Positions 49,497 to 58,252 of a stretch of DNA of 64,000 bases are shown here, one piece after another. The DNA comes from Amycolatopsis sp. NBC_01488 (lineage in GTDB: Bacteria > Actinomycetota > Actinomycetes > Mycobacteriales > Pseudonocardiaceae): positions 7,226,501 to 7,290,500 of the forward strand of contig NZ_CP109434.1 of the NCBI RefSeq assembly GCF_036227105.1. The letters run 5' to 3'. Each line of letters opens with the position of its first letter. Position 1 is the stretch's first letter. The notes beneath the pieces were generated by a model. It made no database searches, was not told where the DNA came from, and worked only from the letters and a program-made list of their open reading frames with translations. The translations under genes were made by a program, and so were the position numbers.

Positions 49497-50897
49497 GTGA
49501 CTGCGATCCAGGAACCTGTGACGCCTGCCGCCGCCTTCGACCAGCCCTACGAGTACGCCCGCGCCGAGCTGGCGGAACCCGACTGGCGCCGCTTCCCCGG
49601 CTGGCACGACGTGACCGACGCCGAGTGGCGTGACGCGCAGTGGCAGCGGGTGCACTGCGTCCGCAACGTCAAGCAGCTGCGCGCCCTGATGGGCGACCTG
49701 CTGGAGGAGCGCTTCTACGACGACCTGCTCGCCGACCAACGCGAGCTGGCGACGATGTCGATGCTGCTGCCCCCGCAGATGCTCAACACGATGGCGCCGA
49801 CGGCCGGCACCGACCCGGCGAAGGTCACCGAGGCGTTCTACGCCGACCCGATCCGCCGCTACATGCTCCCGGTGAAGAGCGACCGCGACGCGACGTGGCC
49901 GAGCCACCCCCACTCGGAACGCGACTCGCTGCACGAGGCCGAGATGTGGGTCGTCGAGGGCCTGACCCACCGCTACCCGACCAAGGTGCTGGCCGAGATG
50001 ATCTCGACCTGCCCCCAGTACTGCGGCCACTGCACCCGCATGGACCTCGTCGGCAACTCGACCGAGACGGTCGAGAAGCACAAGCTGACGCTCAAGCCGG
50101 TCGACCGCCAGGACGCGATGATCGCGTACTTGAAGAAGACCCCGGGCGTGCGCGACGTGGTGGTCTCCGGCGGCGACGTCGCGAACGTGCCGTGGCCGCA
50201 GCTGGAGTCGTTCCTGATGCGCCTGATGGACATCGACACGGTTCGCGACATCCGCCTGGCGACGAAGGCCCTGGCGGCGCTGCCGCAGCACTGGATCCAG
50301 CCGAAGGTGGTCGAGGGCCTGGAGCGCGTCGCCGTGACCGCCCAGCGCCGCGGCGTCAACCTGGCGATCCACACCCACGTCAACCACGCCCAGTCGGTGA
50401 CGCCGCTGGTGGCGGAGGCGGCCCAGACAGCGCTGAATGTGGGCGTCCGCGACGTCCGCAACCAGGGGGTGCTGATGCGCGGCGTCAACGCGACCCCGGC
50501 GGCCCTGCTGGACCTGTGCTTCGCGCTGCAGGGCGAGGCGAACATCCTGCCGTACTACTTCTACATGTGCGACCTGATCCCGAACGCGGAGCACTGGCGG
50601 GTTTCAGTGTGGGAGGCGCAGGAGCTGCAGCACGCGATCATGGGGTACCTGCCGGGGTATGCGACCCCGCGGATCGTGTGCGACGTGCCTTATGTCGGGA
50701 AGCGGTGGGTGCACCAGCTGGCCGAGTACGACCGGGAGCTCGGGATCTCGTACTGGACCAAGAACTACCTGACCAGCGTAGACAGGGCCGATGCTGAGGA
50801 CCGCGGCGAGGCGCTGCAGCGGCGGTACCCCTACTACGATCCGATCACCACCCTGCCCGAAGCCGGCCAGACCTGGTGGGCCAACCGCTCCCGCTGA
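49497..50897 (+). CDS. KamA-family radical SAM aminomutase
   Basis: 466 residues, GTG start with aggag. The [4Fe-4S] motif is CPQYCGHC (CxxxCxxC). VVSGGDVANVPWPQLESFL is the GGD SAM-binding region and IHTHVNHAQSVTPL the conserved HTH strand. VCDVPYVGKRW corresponds to the PLP-lysine region PGGGGK of lysine 2,3-aminomutase, with Lys kept. The two Asp that hold the substrate lysine side chain in LAM (MCDLIPNAEHW and VCDV) are both present, favouring a basic amino acid or amine over glutamate. Its divergence from standard LAM motifs makes the substrate uncertain. Confidence 0.85.
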   Translation: MTAIQEPVTPAAAFDQPYEYARAELAEPDWRRFPGWHDVTDAEWRDAQWQRVHCVRNVKQLRALMGDLLEERFYDDLLADQRELATMSMLLPPQMLNTMAPTAGTDPAKVTEAFYADPIRRYMLPVKSDRDATWPSHPHSERDSLHEAEMWVVEGLTHRYPTKVLAEMISTCPQYCGHCTRMDLVGNSTETVEKHKLTLKPVDRQDAMIAYLKKTPGVRDVVVSGGDVANVPWPQLESFLMRLMDIDTVRDIRLATKALAALPQHWIQPKVVEGLERVAVTAQRRGVNLAIHTHVNHAQSVTPLVAEAAQTALNVGVRDVRNQGVLMRGVNATPAALLDLCFALQGEANILPYYFYMCDLIPNAEHWRVSVWEAQELQHAIMGYLPGYATPRIVCDVPYVGKRWVHQLAEYDRELGISYWTKNYLTSVDRADAEDRGEALQRRYPYYDPITTLPEAGQTWWANRSR

Positions 50898-50926
50898 CGC
50901 CGACGCGCCGACCTTCGAGAGAGCTG

Positions 50927-50974
50927 CCGAGGGGGTGCCTCGGAGCCCGATCCGAGCCATCCGCGCCCCCTCGG
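50927..50974 (+). terminator. Nested hairpin terminator after the KamA gene
   Basis: ccgagggggtgc (50927-50938) pairs 11 of 12 with 50963-50974, with an inner ctcgg/ccgag stem. It lies 30 bp after the KamA stop. Confidence 0.65.
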
Positions 50975-51111
50975 CCGTCTCAGACGTTTGGGCTGGTCAG
51001 GACCGGTGCGTACCGGTTGCGACCGATCCTCATACGGCCCAGAAACGGCCCAGAAATTCCACTGTGGACAGACGTGCACGCCACGCGGCCACCTCAACCT
51101 GTGAGGTCGAG

Positions 51112-52895
51112 CAAATGCTCTAGCATCGCCCACGATCGCAGTCTTGTGCGCCCGGCATCGGCGCAGAAGTGCTCCGCTGACCGGGTTCCAGACCAGGAGG
51201 TGCCCGTCGTCGTCTCCGGACACGACGACGAGCGTACCGGCGATCTGGGCGGCCGTGACCGCGGTGACCGGGTGCTCGTGCCCGTGCAGCATCCGGCGGT
51301 GCAGGGACGGCCGGGCGCGGCTCCACCGGCAGGACCACGGGCGCCGGATCGGCAGGTCAGCGAGCCGTTCGAGGTGCTCGTCGAGAGCGTGGAGGTGCAT
51401 CGCGACGTCCAAATAGGATAGTCGAAGGCCAGCGTCGTCGTGGTCGAGGAGCTCGGGGAACACCTGCCGATAGGCCAGCCCCGCGGCGGGGATTTCATCC
51501 AGCGACTCGATCGCCGTGACCAGTCCACGGGGTTCCGCGAACACGAGGAAACCCACGTCCGCCAGCAGGTCCACCAGCACGCCGGCGTGCCGCGCGTGCA
51601 CGGCGACGTATCGCCTGGTGTAGCTGTCTGCTCGCTCCCATCCGTCCGGCGCGGCTCGAACCGCGGCCAAGGCGGCCGTGACGATCCTGTGGTGGGCGGC
51701 ATGCGCATCGACGATCGGCAGCTCTCCCCCGCGTGCGGAGGTGAGATGTTCGCGGAACGAGTTGTGGAAGACGCGCACGGCGGTGTCACCGAAGTGCAGG
51801 GACTGGGACAGGTCTTCGAGTGCGTCGTTCAGCACGTCGGAGTCAAGGCCGGTGATCGCGTGAAGCTGCTGCCTGGTCAAGCCGTCGCCCTGGGCAACGG
51901 CGAGCAGCGCGAGCACCGGGCGCAGGGCGGTGCGCCAATGTTGTTTCTTGCTGTCCGACCCGGTCATTGCGATGCTCCGGCGCAGAAAACCGTGGTAGAC
52001 CTGGCTGAGGTCGCCCGGTAGCTCCGGCACGGCAAAGGGTTGCACCTGGGCGCTTTCCAGCAGCTCACCGATCGCGTGGTGCGCGTAGAGGAAGTTCCCC
52101 TTGCTGGCTGCCGCCCCGGAATCGGCCAGGAGGTCCAGGTCGCTGCCGGGCACCCCGGCAGCGAGACGCTTCCGGGCGTACTCGCGCACGTCCGCCTGCC
52201 CGGGAGAGCCGCCGGCGTCGAGGTCGATCACCCGGACGCCGGTGGTGTGGTGGAAGCCGGCTGGCCGCGAGGTGAGCAGCAGCCTGATGGGAACGTCCTG
52301 GAATGTCGGGCCGGTGAGCAGGTCGGCGATTGTGACCTCGGTCGGTAACGCCGCCGTCTCGTCGAGGCCGTCCACGAGGACGATCGGCCGCGCCGGCAGG
52401 TTCAGCGACCGGAGTGCCTCGCCGAGCAGACGACTAATCGTCTCCCCCGGCGTGTAGCCATGCAGGTCAGCCGCGACGCCCACGACCGTCGCACCTTGCT
52501 GGACCTCGCCGATGGTCACGGACGCGGCCAGGTTCACCGTCGGCCCTCCAGTGAGGTCGACTGCCGTGCTGCGGACGGCCTCGGCGAACCCCGGCACGCT
52601 GACCGAGAACTGGCGGATCACCGATCGCACGAACAGGGCCGGGTCCAGTGTCTCGCTGCGGGTAGGAGTCGCAGAAGTGCGTCGCGGCCAGCCAGCCCTC
52701 TGACAGTCTAGTGCCGAGTCCACGTGCCTGTCCGAGGTTCGAGTGCGCAGCCTGCACCGCGATCGCCGACTTGCCGCTGCCGGGAACCCCCACGATCACC
52801 AGCGTGCGGTCCGACGATTCCACCCATTCGAGAACTGCCTCGAACAGCCAGGATCTTCCTGTGAAACCTTCGGCGCGTTCCCACGGAACCCACAA
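51112..52895 (-). pseudogene. NACHT-type STAND NTPase with WD40 start, frameshifted and truncated
   Basis: Starts at TTG 52895 behind a perfect gaaggagg: VPWERAEGFTGRSWLFEAVL is the ATPase N-flank and LVIVGVPGSGKSAIAVQAA the P-loop. After WLAATHFCDSY the frame breaks near 52660; removing one C of a run restores HFCDSYRSETLDPALFVRS. The rest is in the second frame: RPIVLVDGLDETAALPTEVT is Walker B, IRLLLTSRPAGF sensor 1, then a helical arm. At the end HGHEHPVTAVTAAQIAGTLV and DGHLLVWNPVSGALLRRCR form a single WD40 blade, after which homology stops where a full gene would have several more. Frameshift plus C-terminal loss make it a probable pseudogene. STAND ATPases of this kind act in signalling or antiphage defence. 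Confidence 0.75.
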
Positions 52896-52941
52896 GAGCT
52901 TCGGCCTCCTTCACAGGCTCTGACGGTGCCCGGCCGAATCG

Positions 52942-53286
52942 TCAGCCTAGGTCGTGGAGGTCGCGGCAGGTGGGGTTGTTGTTACAGGTCAGGCCGGGTG
53001 GGCGCGACGCCCTCCAGCACCGCCTGGCCATGTGGTCGGCGTAAGCCTGGGGCTCTTCGCCGTGATTGCAACGGGCGAAGGCTTTCTTCAAGCATGACCG
53101 TTCGTCGCGTCGATGGGCCGGGACACCGATCGACTGGACGTCGAGCGCCCGTGTGCTGCGCGTCGATCCCGACGCGGCCGAAGTGGTCAGCAGCCGCGCC
53201 GACTGCGGCTTCCTCTCATCCCGACCACAGGGGCTGGTTTGACCGGCGAAGACGGCGGAGTGCATCGCGAGAAGCAACTCCGCCAT
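52942..53286 (-). CDS. Hypothetical cysteine-rich protein upstream of the STAND gene
   Basis: 114-codon frame beginning MAELLLAMHSAVFAGQTSPC and ending with five cysteines in RRDERSCLKKAFARC, NHGEEPQAYADHMARRCWRA, LTCNNNPTCRDLHD. Codon third positions are GC-rich but less strict than neighbours, no Shine-Dalgarno is visible, and the frame extends upstream into the antisense of the exported protein gene. It ends 46 bp from the STAND start on the same strand. Could be a real effector-like or partial gene, or chance; not recognised. Confidence 0.35.
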   Translation of the reverse strand: MAELLLAMHSAVFAGQTSPCGRDERKPQSARLLTTSAASGSTRSTRALDVQSIGVPAHRRDERSCLKKAFARCNHGEEPQAYADHMARRCWRASRPPGLTCNNNPTCRDLHDLG

Positions 53287-53473
53287 CTCAGCGCACGCCG
53301 ATATACAGCCGATCAGCCGGGGTTCGGCCCGTCTTCGAGCCAGCGGGCACGGTAAGGAAGCCGGGCGCAGCGCTCGGCGACACTGCTGTTCGAGACTTTC
53401 ACAGCACTGGACGCGGCTTCGCCGGCCCGGCCCCTCATCGGCGATCGGGTTGCCGGAGTGGACGCCGCCGGGT

Positions 53474-54007
53474 TCAGCCGACTCGGATCTCCATGAGCGC
53501 CCAGTAGCCGCCCACGTCGGTCTCGCCAACGGAGGTCCACTGACCGGCGGCGACGTCGTAGGTCTTGTCGTCGCCCGAGACCTCGGGGGTGAGCGTGGCG
53601 GTGAGGTTGCGGTCGCCGCCCCTGATGTCGTAGGTCCTGGGGATTTGCAGGGTGAGGTCGCCGACCGGGCCGGTGACGTGGAAACAAGTCTGCGGACGTG
53701 CGCGGGCGTCGACGACGATCTGCGTGGCATCGCCGGCCACACAGTCGACGAGCAAGATGTGCCCGTCACCCTTTTTCAACGTGATTCCGCGGGTGGCGAG
53801 AATTTGCGCGGCACCCGGATAGGAGAAGTCTTCGACAATATTCGAAGGCTGATCTTCCAATGGTTTCGAAACACTTGCGGGCGCAGTCCGCGGCGTTGCA
53901 TGCGGTGTCGCAGCACCCGCGACAGTCGTCGCCGAACTGGCGCAGGCGACGGCAAACACGCTGGTCAAAGCCACTCTCGCGGCCAGGGAAATCCGTCTCG
54001 AAGGCAT
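53474..54007 (-). CDS. Exported 177-aa protein, divergent from the ALF-repeat gene
   Basis: From the ATG at 54007: MPSRRISLAARVALTSVFAV is a signal peptide with cleavage likely after VAGAA. The mature part starts with a Pro/Ala-rich linker, then DFSYPGAAQILATRGITLKK and GDGHILLVDCVAG, TCFHVTGPVGDLTLQIP, and a final beta-rich segment ending ALMEIRVG. Two cysteines could form a disulfide. The GITLKKGDGHILLxDC pattern is, as I recall, used as a C-terminal module on many actinomycete secreted hydrolases; here it is the whole protein. Function unknown. It shares its upstream region (with a strong dyad) with the large ALF protein. Confidence 0.7.
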   Translation of the reverse strand: MPSRRISLAARVALTSVFAVACASSATTVAGAATPHATPRTAPASVSKPLEDQPSNIVEDFSYPGAAQILATRGITLKKGDGHILLVDCVAGDATQIVVDARARPQTCFHVTGPVGDLTLQIPRTYDIRGGDRNLTATLTPEVSGDDKTYDVAAGQWTSVGETDVGGYWALMEIRVG

Positions 54008-54076
54008 GTGTACCTCTATCGTGAGCGGTTTATCGGAAAGGACCCCGCCGTGCAGCATGGCACACCGGGATCCCGC

Positions 54077-54108
54077 CCGGTCAATACTCTGTTCAGAGTA
54101 TTGACCGG
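54077..54108. promoter_or_regulatory. Perfect 14-bp-arm dyad between divergent exported-protein genes
   Basis: ccggtcaatactct (54077-54090), loop gttc, agagtattgaccgg (54095-54108). It is 70 bp upstream of the 177-aa protein start and 147 bp upstream of the ALF gene. Position in a divergent region and the AT-rich core (aatactctgttcagagtatt) favour an operator for a two-way promoter. Confidence 0.65.
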
Positions 54109-54254
54109 CCCGGTTCGAACACTGCTAGGTTGATCTGTGGACGAGTCTGCGTCGATCGGACTCCGGACAGAAATTCTGACACACGGACCCCACCTCGATG
54201 TTTTCATCCGCTTTGAAAGCCGAGCGTCTGCCCAGCCGTGAAAGGACTTGAACC

Positions 54255-57200
54255 GTGAAGAGAACTAGGCCCTTGTCTGGGCGTTGGTGGCATGTGGGGT
54301 GGGCGGTGGTGACCGCGGGCGCGGTGCTGTGCGCCACCGCCCAGCCCGCCGGTGCGGACGAGTCCGCGTCGGCGAACCGGGTGAAGGTGTTGCAGATGAT
54401 GCAGTCCGGCGGGCCCGCGGTGGCCCGGGCGGCGGTGGCCGCGCTGGTCGGCACGGACTCCGATGTGCAGACGTTCGTGGACACCGGGTTCGCCAAGGCG
54501 GAGACCGATGATCTGAAGGTGCAGATCGGGCAGAAGATGATCGTGGGCGGCGCGGGCGTGCGGGCGGCCGGGCAGACCGCGCTGAACGGGTCCACCGACG
54601 ACATGCGCACGTTCCTGGCCACCGGCTGGCAGGCACCGTGGCAGGACGACCTGCGGGTCCAGGTCGGGACCGATGCGGCGCAGGGCGGTCCCGGGGTGAA
54701 GGACGCGGCGCAGAAAGCGTTGAATGCCAACACCACCGAAGCACTGCTGAAGTTCCTGGGCTCGGGACAGCCCGCGGCGAAGGCCGATGACGACCGCGTG
54801 GTGCTGGGCAGGTTGCTCAACACCGGCGGCCCGAACGTCAAGGCGGCGGCGAACGCGGCGCTGAACGGGTCGATCCAGGACGTCGAGGATTTCCTGGAGT
54901 CGGGGTATCAGGTTGCCGCGGCACGGGACGAGGAGACGATCTCGGTGGCACAGCTGGCCGACTTGGCCAGTGCGGCGCAGGTGAGATCCGCGGAGCAGAC
55001 GCAGATCGCAAAGGACGCCTCGGACAAGGCCGTGCAGGCGGCGCAGGAATCCAAGGACGCTGCAGTCCAGGCGGCGAACGAGGCGGCGGAGGCGCAGAAG
55101 GCATCCGTCGCGGCGGGTAACGCGGCAGGCCGTGCGGCGGACGCGGCGGCGCGGGCAGCGCAGGCATCCCAGGTCGCGGTCGGTGCCGCGGCCGCCGCGA
55201 ACGAAGCGGCTCGAGTGGCTGCGGACGCGTCGGCGCAGGCGGCGCACGCGGCGGCGCTGGCGGGTCAGACCGCGGCCGCGGCGCAGCTGGCGGCCCAGGC
55301 CGCGGCGGGTGGCCATCGGCAGGCCGATGCAGATGCCGCGAAGGCTGCGTCCGATGCGGCACATGCGGCAGCGGCGGGGGCTCGTCAGGCGGGTCAGGCC
55401 GCGAACGCGGCGGTGGACGCGGCGAACGCGGCCGGTGCCGCGGCGTCGGCTGCGGCCGCAGCGGCAGCGAATGCGTCGGCTGCGGCGGACGCTTCGACGG
55501 CTGCGGCGGGGTATGCCGACCAGGCCAGCAAGGAAGCGCAGGCGGCTCGCGAAGCAGGCGCACGGGCCAAGACCGAGGCCGCGGAAGCGACCCGGGCGGC
55601 GAACGCGGCCAAAGCGATCGCGAAGGAGGCCGCGGACGCAGCAACCGAGGCGCGTGACGACGCGAACGCGGCGGCGCAGCACGCCGATGCGGCCGGTGAC
55701 GCGGCGTACCAGGCCTATCTGCATGCCGGTGAAGCGGCCGGGGACGCGAACAAGGCGAAGGACGCAGCGACCGCGGCCGACCAGGCCGCCAGTGACGCCG
55801 AGTCGGCGTCCGTCCAGGCGCAGAAGGTCCACGATATCGCCCTGCACGCCGACGCCGAGCGGCTGACCGAGCAGCAGAACAAGCAGGTCGCGGCCGCGTC
55901 GGACGCGAAACAGGTCGAGCAGGACAAGGCGGCGGCCGCAGCGTGGGAGGCGGGCCAGTCGGCCCAGCTCGACGCGCAGGAGAAGCAGCTGCTCGCCGAG
56001 GCCCGCAACCCGGCCACCGCGGCCGACGTGGTCGTCTCGGACGGCCGCAAGGTGGCCGGCCGGTTGCTTCAGACCGGCGGACCGTGGGTGAAGGATGCCT
56101 CGACCTCGGCGCTGCTGGGCAGCAACGCGGACGTAACTGCGTATGTCCGGTCCGATCTGGCCGTGGCGACCGAGCGGGACGACCGCGCCAGCGTCGGCGC
56201 GATCGCGGACTCGACCGGCATCCCCGCCCAGCGCACCGCCGCGGAAGCCGCGCAGCGCGGCTCCGACGCCCAGGTGAGCGCGTTCCTGGCGACCCGTGAC
56301 TACCCGGACAAGATTTCCGACGACCGGATCCAGGTCAGCCGGATCATGGACGCGGGCGGGCCGGGAGTGAAGGACGCCGCGCAGAAGGCGCTCAACGGTT
56401 CCGACGCCGACGTCGAGACGTTCCTGTCCACGGGGCAGTACAGTGCCCGCCACGACGACAACATGGTGCTGGTCGGGAAGGCCCTCAACACCGGCGGGCC
56501 GGAGGTCAAGGCCGCCGCGCAGGCCGCGTTGTCCGGGCCGGACGCCTACATCGAAACGTTCCTGCAGTCCGGGTTGGCGCGGGCGCAGCAGCGCGACTCC
56601 GACACCGCCATCCACGTCGCGGAGATCAGCGACTTCCTCGCCGCGGCGGCCCGGTCGGCCTCCACCGCACGGCAGAACGCGTTCAATGCCTACGCCTACT
56701 GGGCGACCGCGGAGAACGCGGCCGGTGCGGCCGCGGACTACGCCAAGCAGGCCCAGGACTCCGCGAACGCGGCGGCCCGGTCGGCGACGGCGGCGAAGAA
56801 CGCCGCGGATGCCGCAGCGGCATCCGCGGCGGCAGCGGCCCAGTCGGCGCAGACCGCGCAGAACGCGGAAACGGCAGCGCAGAAGGCGGCCGCCGACGCG
56901 GACAAGTCGGTGACCCGGGCGCAGGACTCGGCCAATCAGGCCCGTCAGTCGGCCGACGCGGCGAAGGCCGCCGCGGACCAGGCGCGGGCCGACGCCATCG
57001 CCGCGGGCAAGTCCGCGGACGACGCCGCCAAGTCGGCGGCGGCGGCCGAGCAGCAGCAACGTCAAGCCGACGACGCCTCCCACCAGGCCCCGCCGCCGGG
57101 ACAGACCCAGCCGAACGACCACGACTACGACGTCGCGCTGGCGAAGTACTTCAGCAAGAACGGGCAGGCACCGCCGGAAGCGGCCGGGGACAAGGAACGC

Positions 57201-57788
57201 GAGTGGGACTCCCACTCCACCGCACCCGGCAACGGCATCATCATGATGCGGTTCTTCATCCACACCGCGGACGCCGCCTTCGGCGAACTCGACGGCGACA
57301 ACCGGGGCTTCTCCAACGACCCCACCGCGGCGTTCCGGATCGTGGCGGCTTGGAACACCGACACCGGCATCGTGAGCATGACGGTGGCCCACAGCTACAA
57401 GTCCGCCTACTGGGCCACGTTCACCAACGGCGCGCCGAGGCAGGTGCCGGCCGAAACCTATCCGGCGCACGACATCGGACCGGGCCTGGGCAACGACCTG
57501 ACGCTCAACTCGGGCTTCCCATCCGGGCAGATCAACGCGACCTACACCGGTCTCAACGGCAAGCTGCCGGTCTTCGCCGTCGACGGCACGCTCAACGTCG
57601 TCGTCGGCAAGGACCAGATGGGCCTGCAGCTCGACGGCGACGCCTACCCCGACTTCGAGGCCGTGCAGTACCGCCCGCACAACGCGCCGCGCAACGTCGG
57701 CACCTCGAACATGGGCTTCTTCGAAGGGCTCAACGCCATTCCCTTCTTCGCCGACCGGCACGAAATCTGGCTCAGCCCCACTCACTGA
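54255..57788 (+). CDS. Giant exported ALF-repeat/Ala-rich helical protein with novel C-terminal domain
   Basis: 1177 residues. Signal peptide 1-34 (WWHVGWAVVTAGAVLCATAQ). Residues 41-228: four ALF-type repeats of about 45 aa, each with GGxxVxxAAxxAL and FLxxG followed by DD (GGPNVKAAANAALNGSIQDV). Residues 235-570: Ala-rich helical stretch with AAxxA heptads and regular Lys/Asp/Gln. Residues 580-790: four more ALF repeats (GGPGVKDAAQKALNGSDADV). Residues 800-945: second Ala-rich stretch. Residues 955-1177: globular, Cys-free domain (WDSHSTAPGNGIIMMRFFIH, FADRHEIWLSPTH) I do not recognise. No LPxTG or membrane anchor. A terminator follows, then a protease paralogue pair. Role unknown; a filament or surface-scaffold protein is possible. 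Confidence 0.82.
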   Translation: MKRTRPLSGRWWHVGWAVVTAGAVLCATAQPAGADESASANRVKVLQMMQSGGPAVARAAVAALVGTDSDVQTFVDTGFAKAETDDLKVQIGQKMIVGGAGVRAAGQTALNGSTDDMRTFLATGWQAPWQDDLRVQVGTDAAQGGPGVKDAAQKALNANTTEALLKFLGSGQPAAKADDDRVVLGRLLNTGGPNVKAAANAALNGSIQDVEDFLESGYQVAAARDEETISVAQLADLASAAQVRSAEQTQIAKDASDKAVQAAQESKDAAVQAANEAAEAQKASVAAGNAAGRAADAAARAAQASQVAVGAAAAANEAARVAADASAQAAHAAALAGQTAAAAQLAAQAAAGGHRQADADAAKAASDAAHAAAAGARQAGQAANAAVDAANAAGAAASAAAAAAANASAAADASTAAAGYADQASKEAQAAREAGARAKTEAAEATRAANAAKAIAKEAADAATEARDDANAAAQHADAAGDAAYQAYLHAGEAAGDANKAKDAATAADQAASDAESASVQAQKVHDIALHADAERLTEQQNKQVAAASDAKQVEQDKAAAAAWEAGQSAQLDAQEKQLLAEARNPATAADVVVSDGRKVAGRLLQTGGPWVKDASTSALLGSNADVTAYVRSDLAVATERDDRASVGAIADSTGIPAQRTAAEAAQRGSDAQVSAFLATRDYPDKISDDRIQVSRIMDAGGPGVKDAAQKALNGSDADVETFLSTGQYSARHDDNMVLVGKALNTGGPEVKAAAQAALSGPDAYIETFLQSGLARAQQRDSDTAIHVAEISDFLAAAARSASTARQNAFNAYAYWATAENAAGAAADYAKQAQDSANAAARSATAAKNAADAAAASAAAAAQSAQTAQNAETAAQKAAADADKSVTRAQDSANQARQSADAAKAAADQARADAIAAGKSADDAAKSAAAAEQQQRQADDASHQAPPPGQTQPNDHDYDVALAKYFSKNGQAPPEAAGDKEREWDSHSTAPGNGIIMMRFFIHTADAAFGELDGDNRGFSNDPTAAFRIVAAWNTDTGIVSMTVAHSYKSAYWATFTNGAPRQVPAETYPAHDIGPGLGNDLTLNSGFPSGQINATYTGLNGKLPVFAVDGTLNVVVGKDQMGLQLDGDAYPDFEAVQYRPHNAPRNVGTSNMGFFEGLNAIPFFADRHEIWLSPTH

Positions 57789-57793
57789 CCCAT

Positions 57794-57823
57794 CGCCGGG
57801 GCGGGCGTCTGCCCGCCCCGGCG
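57794..57823 (+). terminator. Terminator after the ALF gene
   Basis: cgccggggcgggc (57794-57806), loop gtct, exact complement (57811-57823), 6 bp after the ALF gene stop. A near-copy of this hairpin follows the truncated paralogue. Confidence 0.82.
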
Positions 57824-57849
57824 GCTTCGCCATGATCCGAAGGAAACCC

Positions 57850-58167
57850 GTGAGACCACTAAGAACGCGGCCGCTGGTCGTGCTCGGCCCCGCACTGGCC
57901 GCCGTCACGCTCACCGCGGCTCCCGCACACGCGATCACCGGCGGCACTCCCACCGGGAACTGGGGCGACCACTACCAGGAGGTCGTCCACATCAAGCTCG
58001 CCAACGGGGCCGGCGCGTGCACCGGCACCCTGATCTCCGCGGACTGGCTGGTGACGGCGGCCAGGCCCCGTCGCAGCGACGGCCTCGGCACGATCGTCAG
58101 CATCTCCGGCAGCAACTCCGCGCCGGCGAACCTGCACTTCGACCCGGCGGGCTGTCAGCGCGTCTGA
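57850..58167 (+). pseudogene. Internally deleted paralogue of the trypsin-like gene
   Basis: GTG start with aaggaaa. 105 codons: signal peptide (RTRPLVVLGPALAAVTLTAA) and ITGGTPTGNWGDHYQEVVHI then CTGTLISADWLVTAA match the first 70 residues of the next gene. After TAA, where HC should follow, it jumps to PRRSDGLGTIVSISG and ends PANLHFDPAGCQRV, matching the last 20 residues of the neighbour (TPANLVIDPGACVHT). The remaining 400 residues are gone. It may still make a small exported protein. Confidence 0.75.
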
Positions 58168-58201
58168 TCGAGTCCTTTGTGGACGCCCCAGGCGAACCAC
58201 C

Positions 58202-58231
58202 GCCGGGGTGGGCACCCCTGCCCGCCCCGGC
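58202..58231 (+). terminator. Hairpin terminator, copy of 57794-57823
   Basis: gccggggtgggc (58202-58213), loop acccct, gcccgccccggc (58220-58231), one G-T pair. Together with the gene paralogy it suggests the terminator was part of the duplicated unit. Confidence 0.72.
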
Positions 58232-58252
58232 TTCGTCCCCGAAAGGAAACCC

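Noticed and set aside
54204..57953. 1249-codon open frame on the minus strand opposite the ALF gene
   Set aside because: It is an Arg/Gly/Val-rich shadow caused by the GC-rich third positions of the plus-strand gene; no start signal and no domain.
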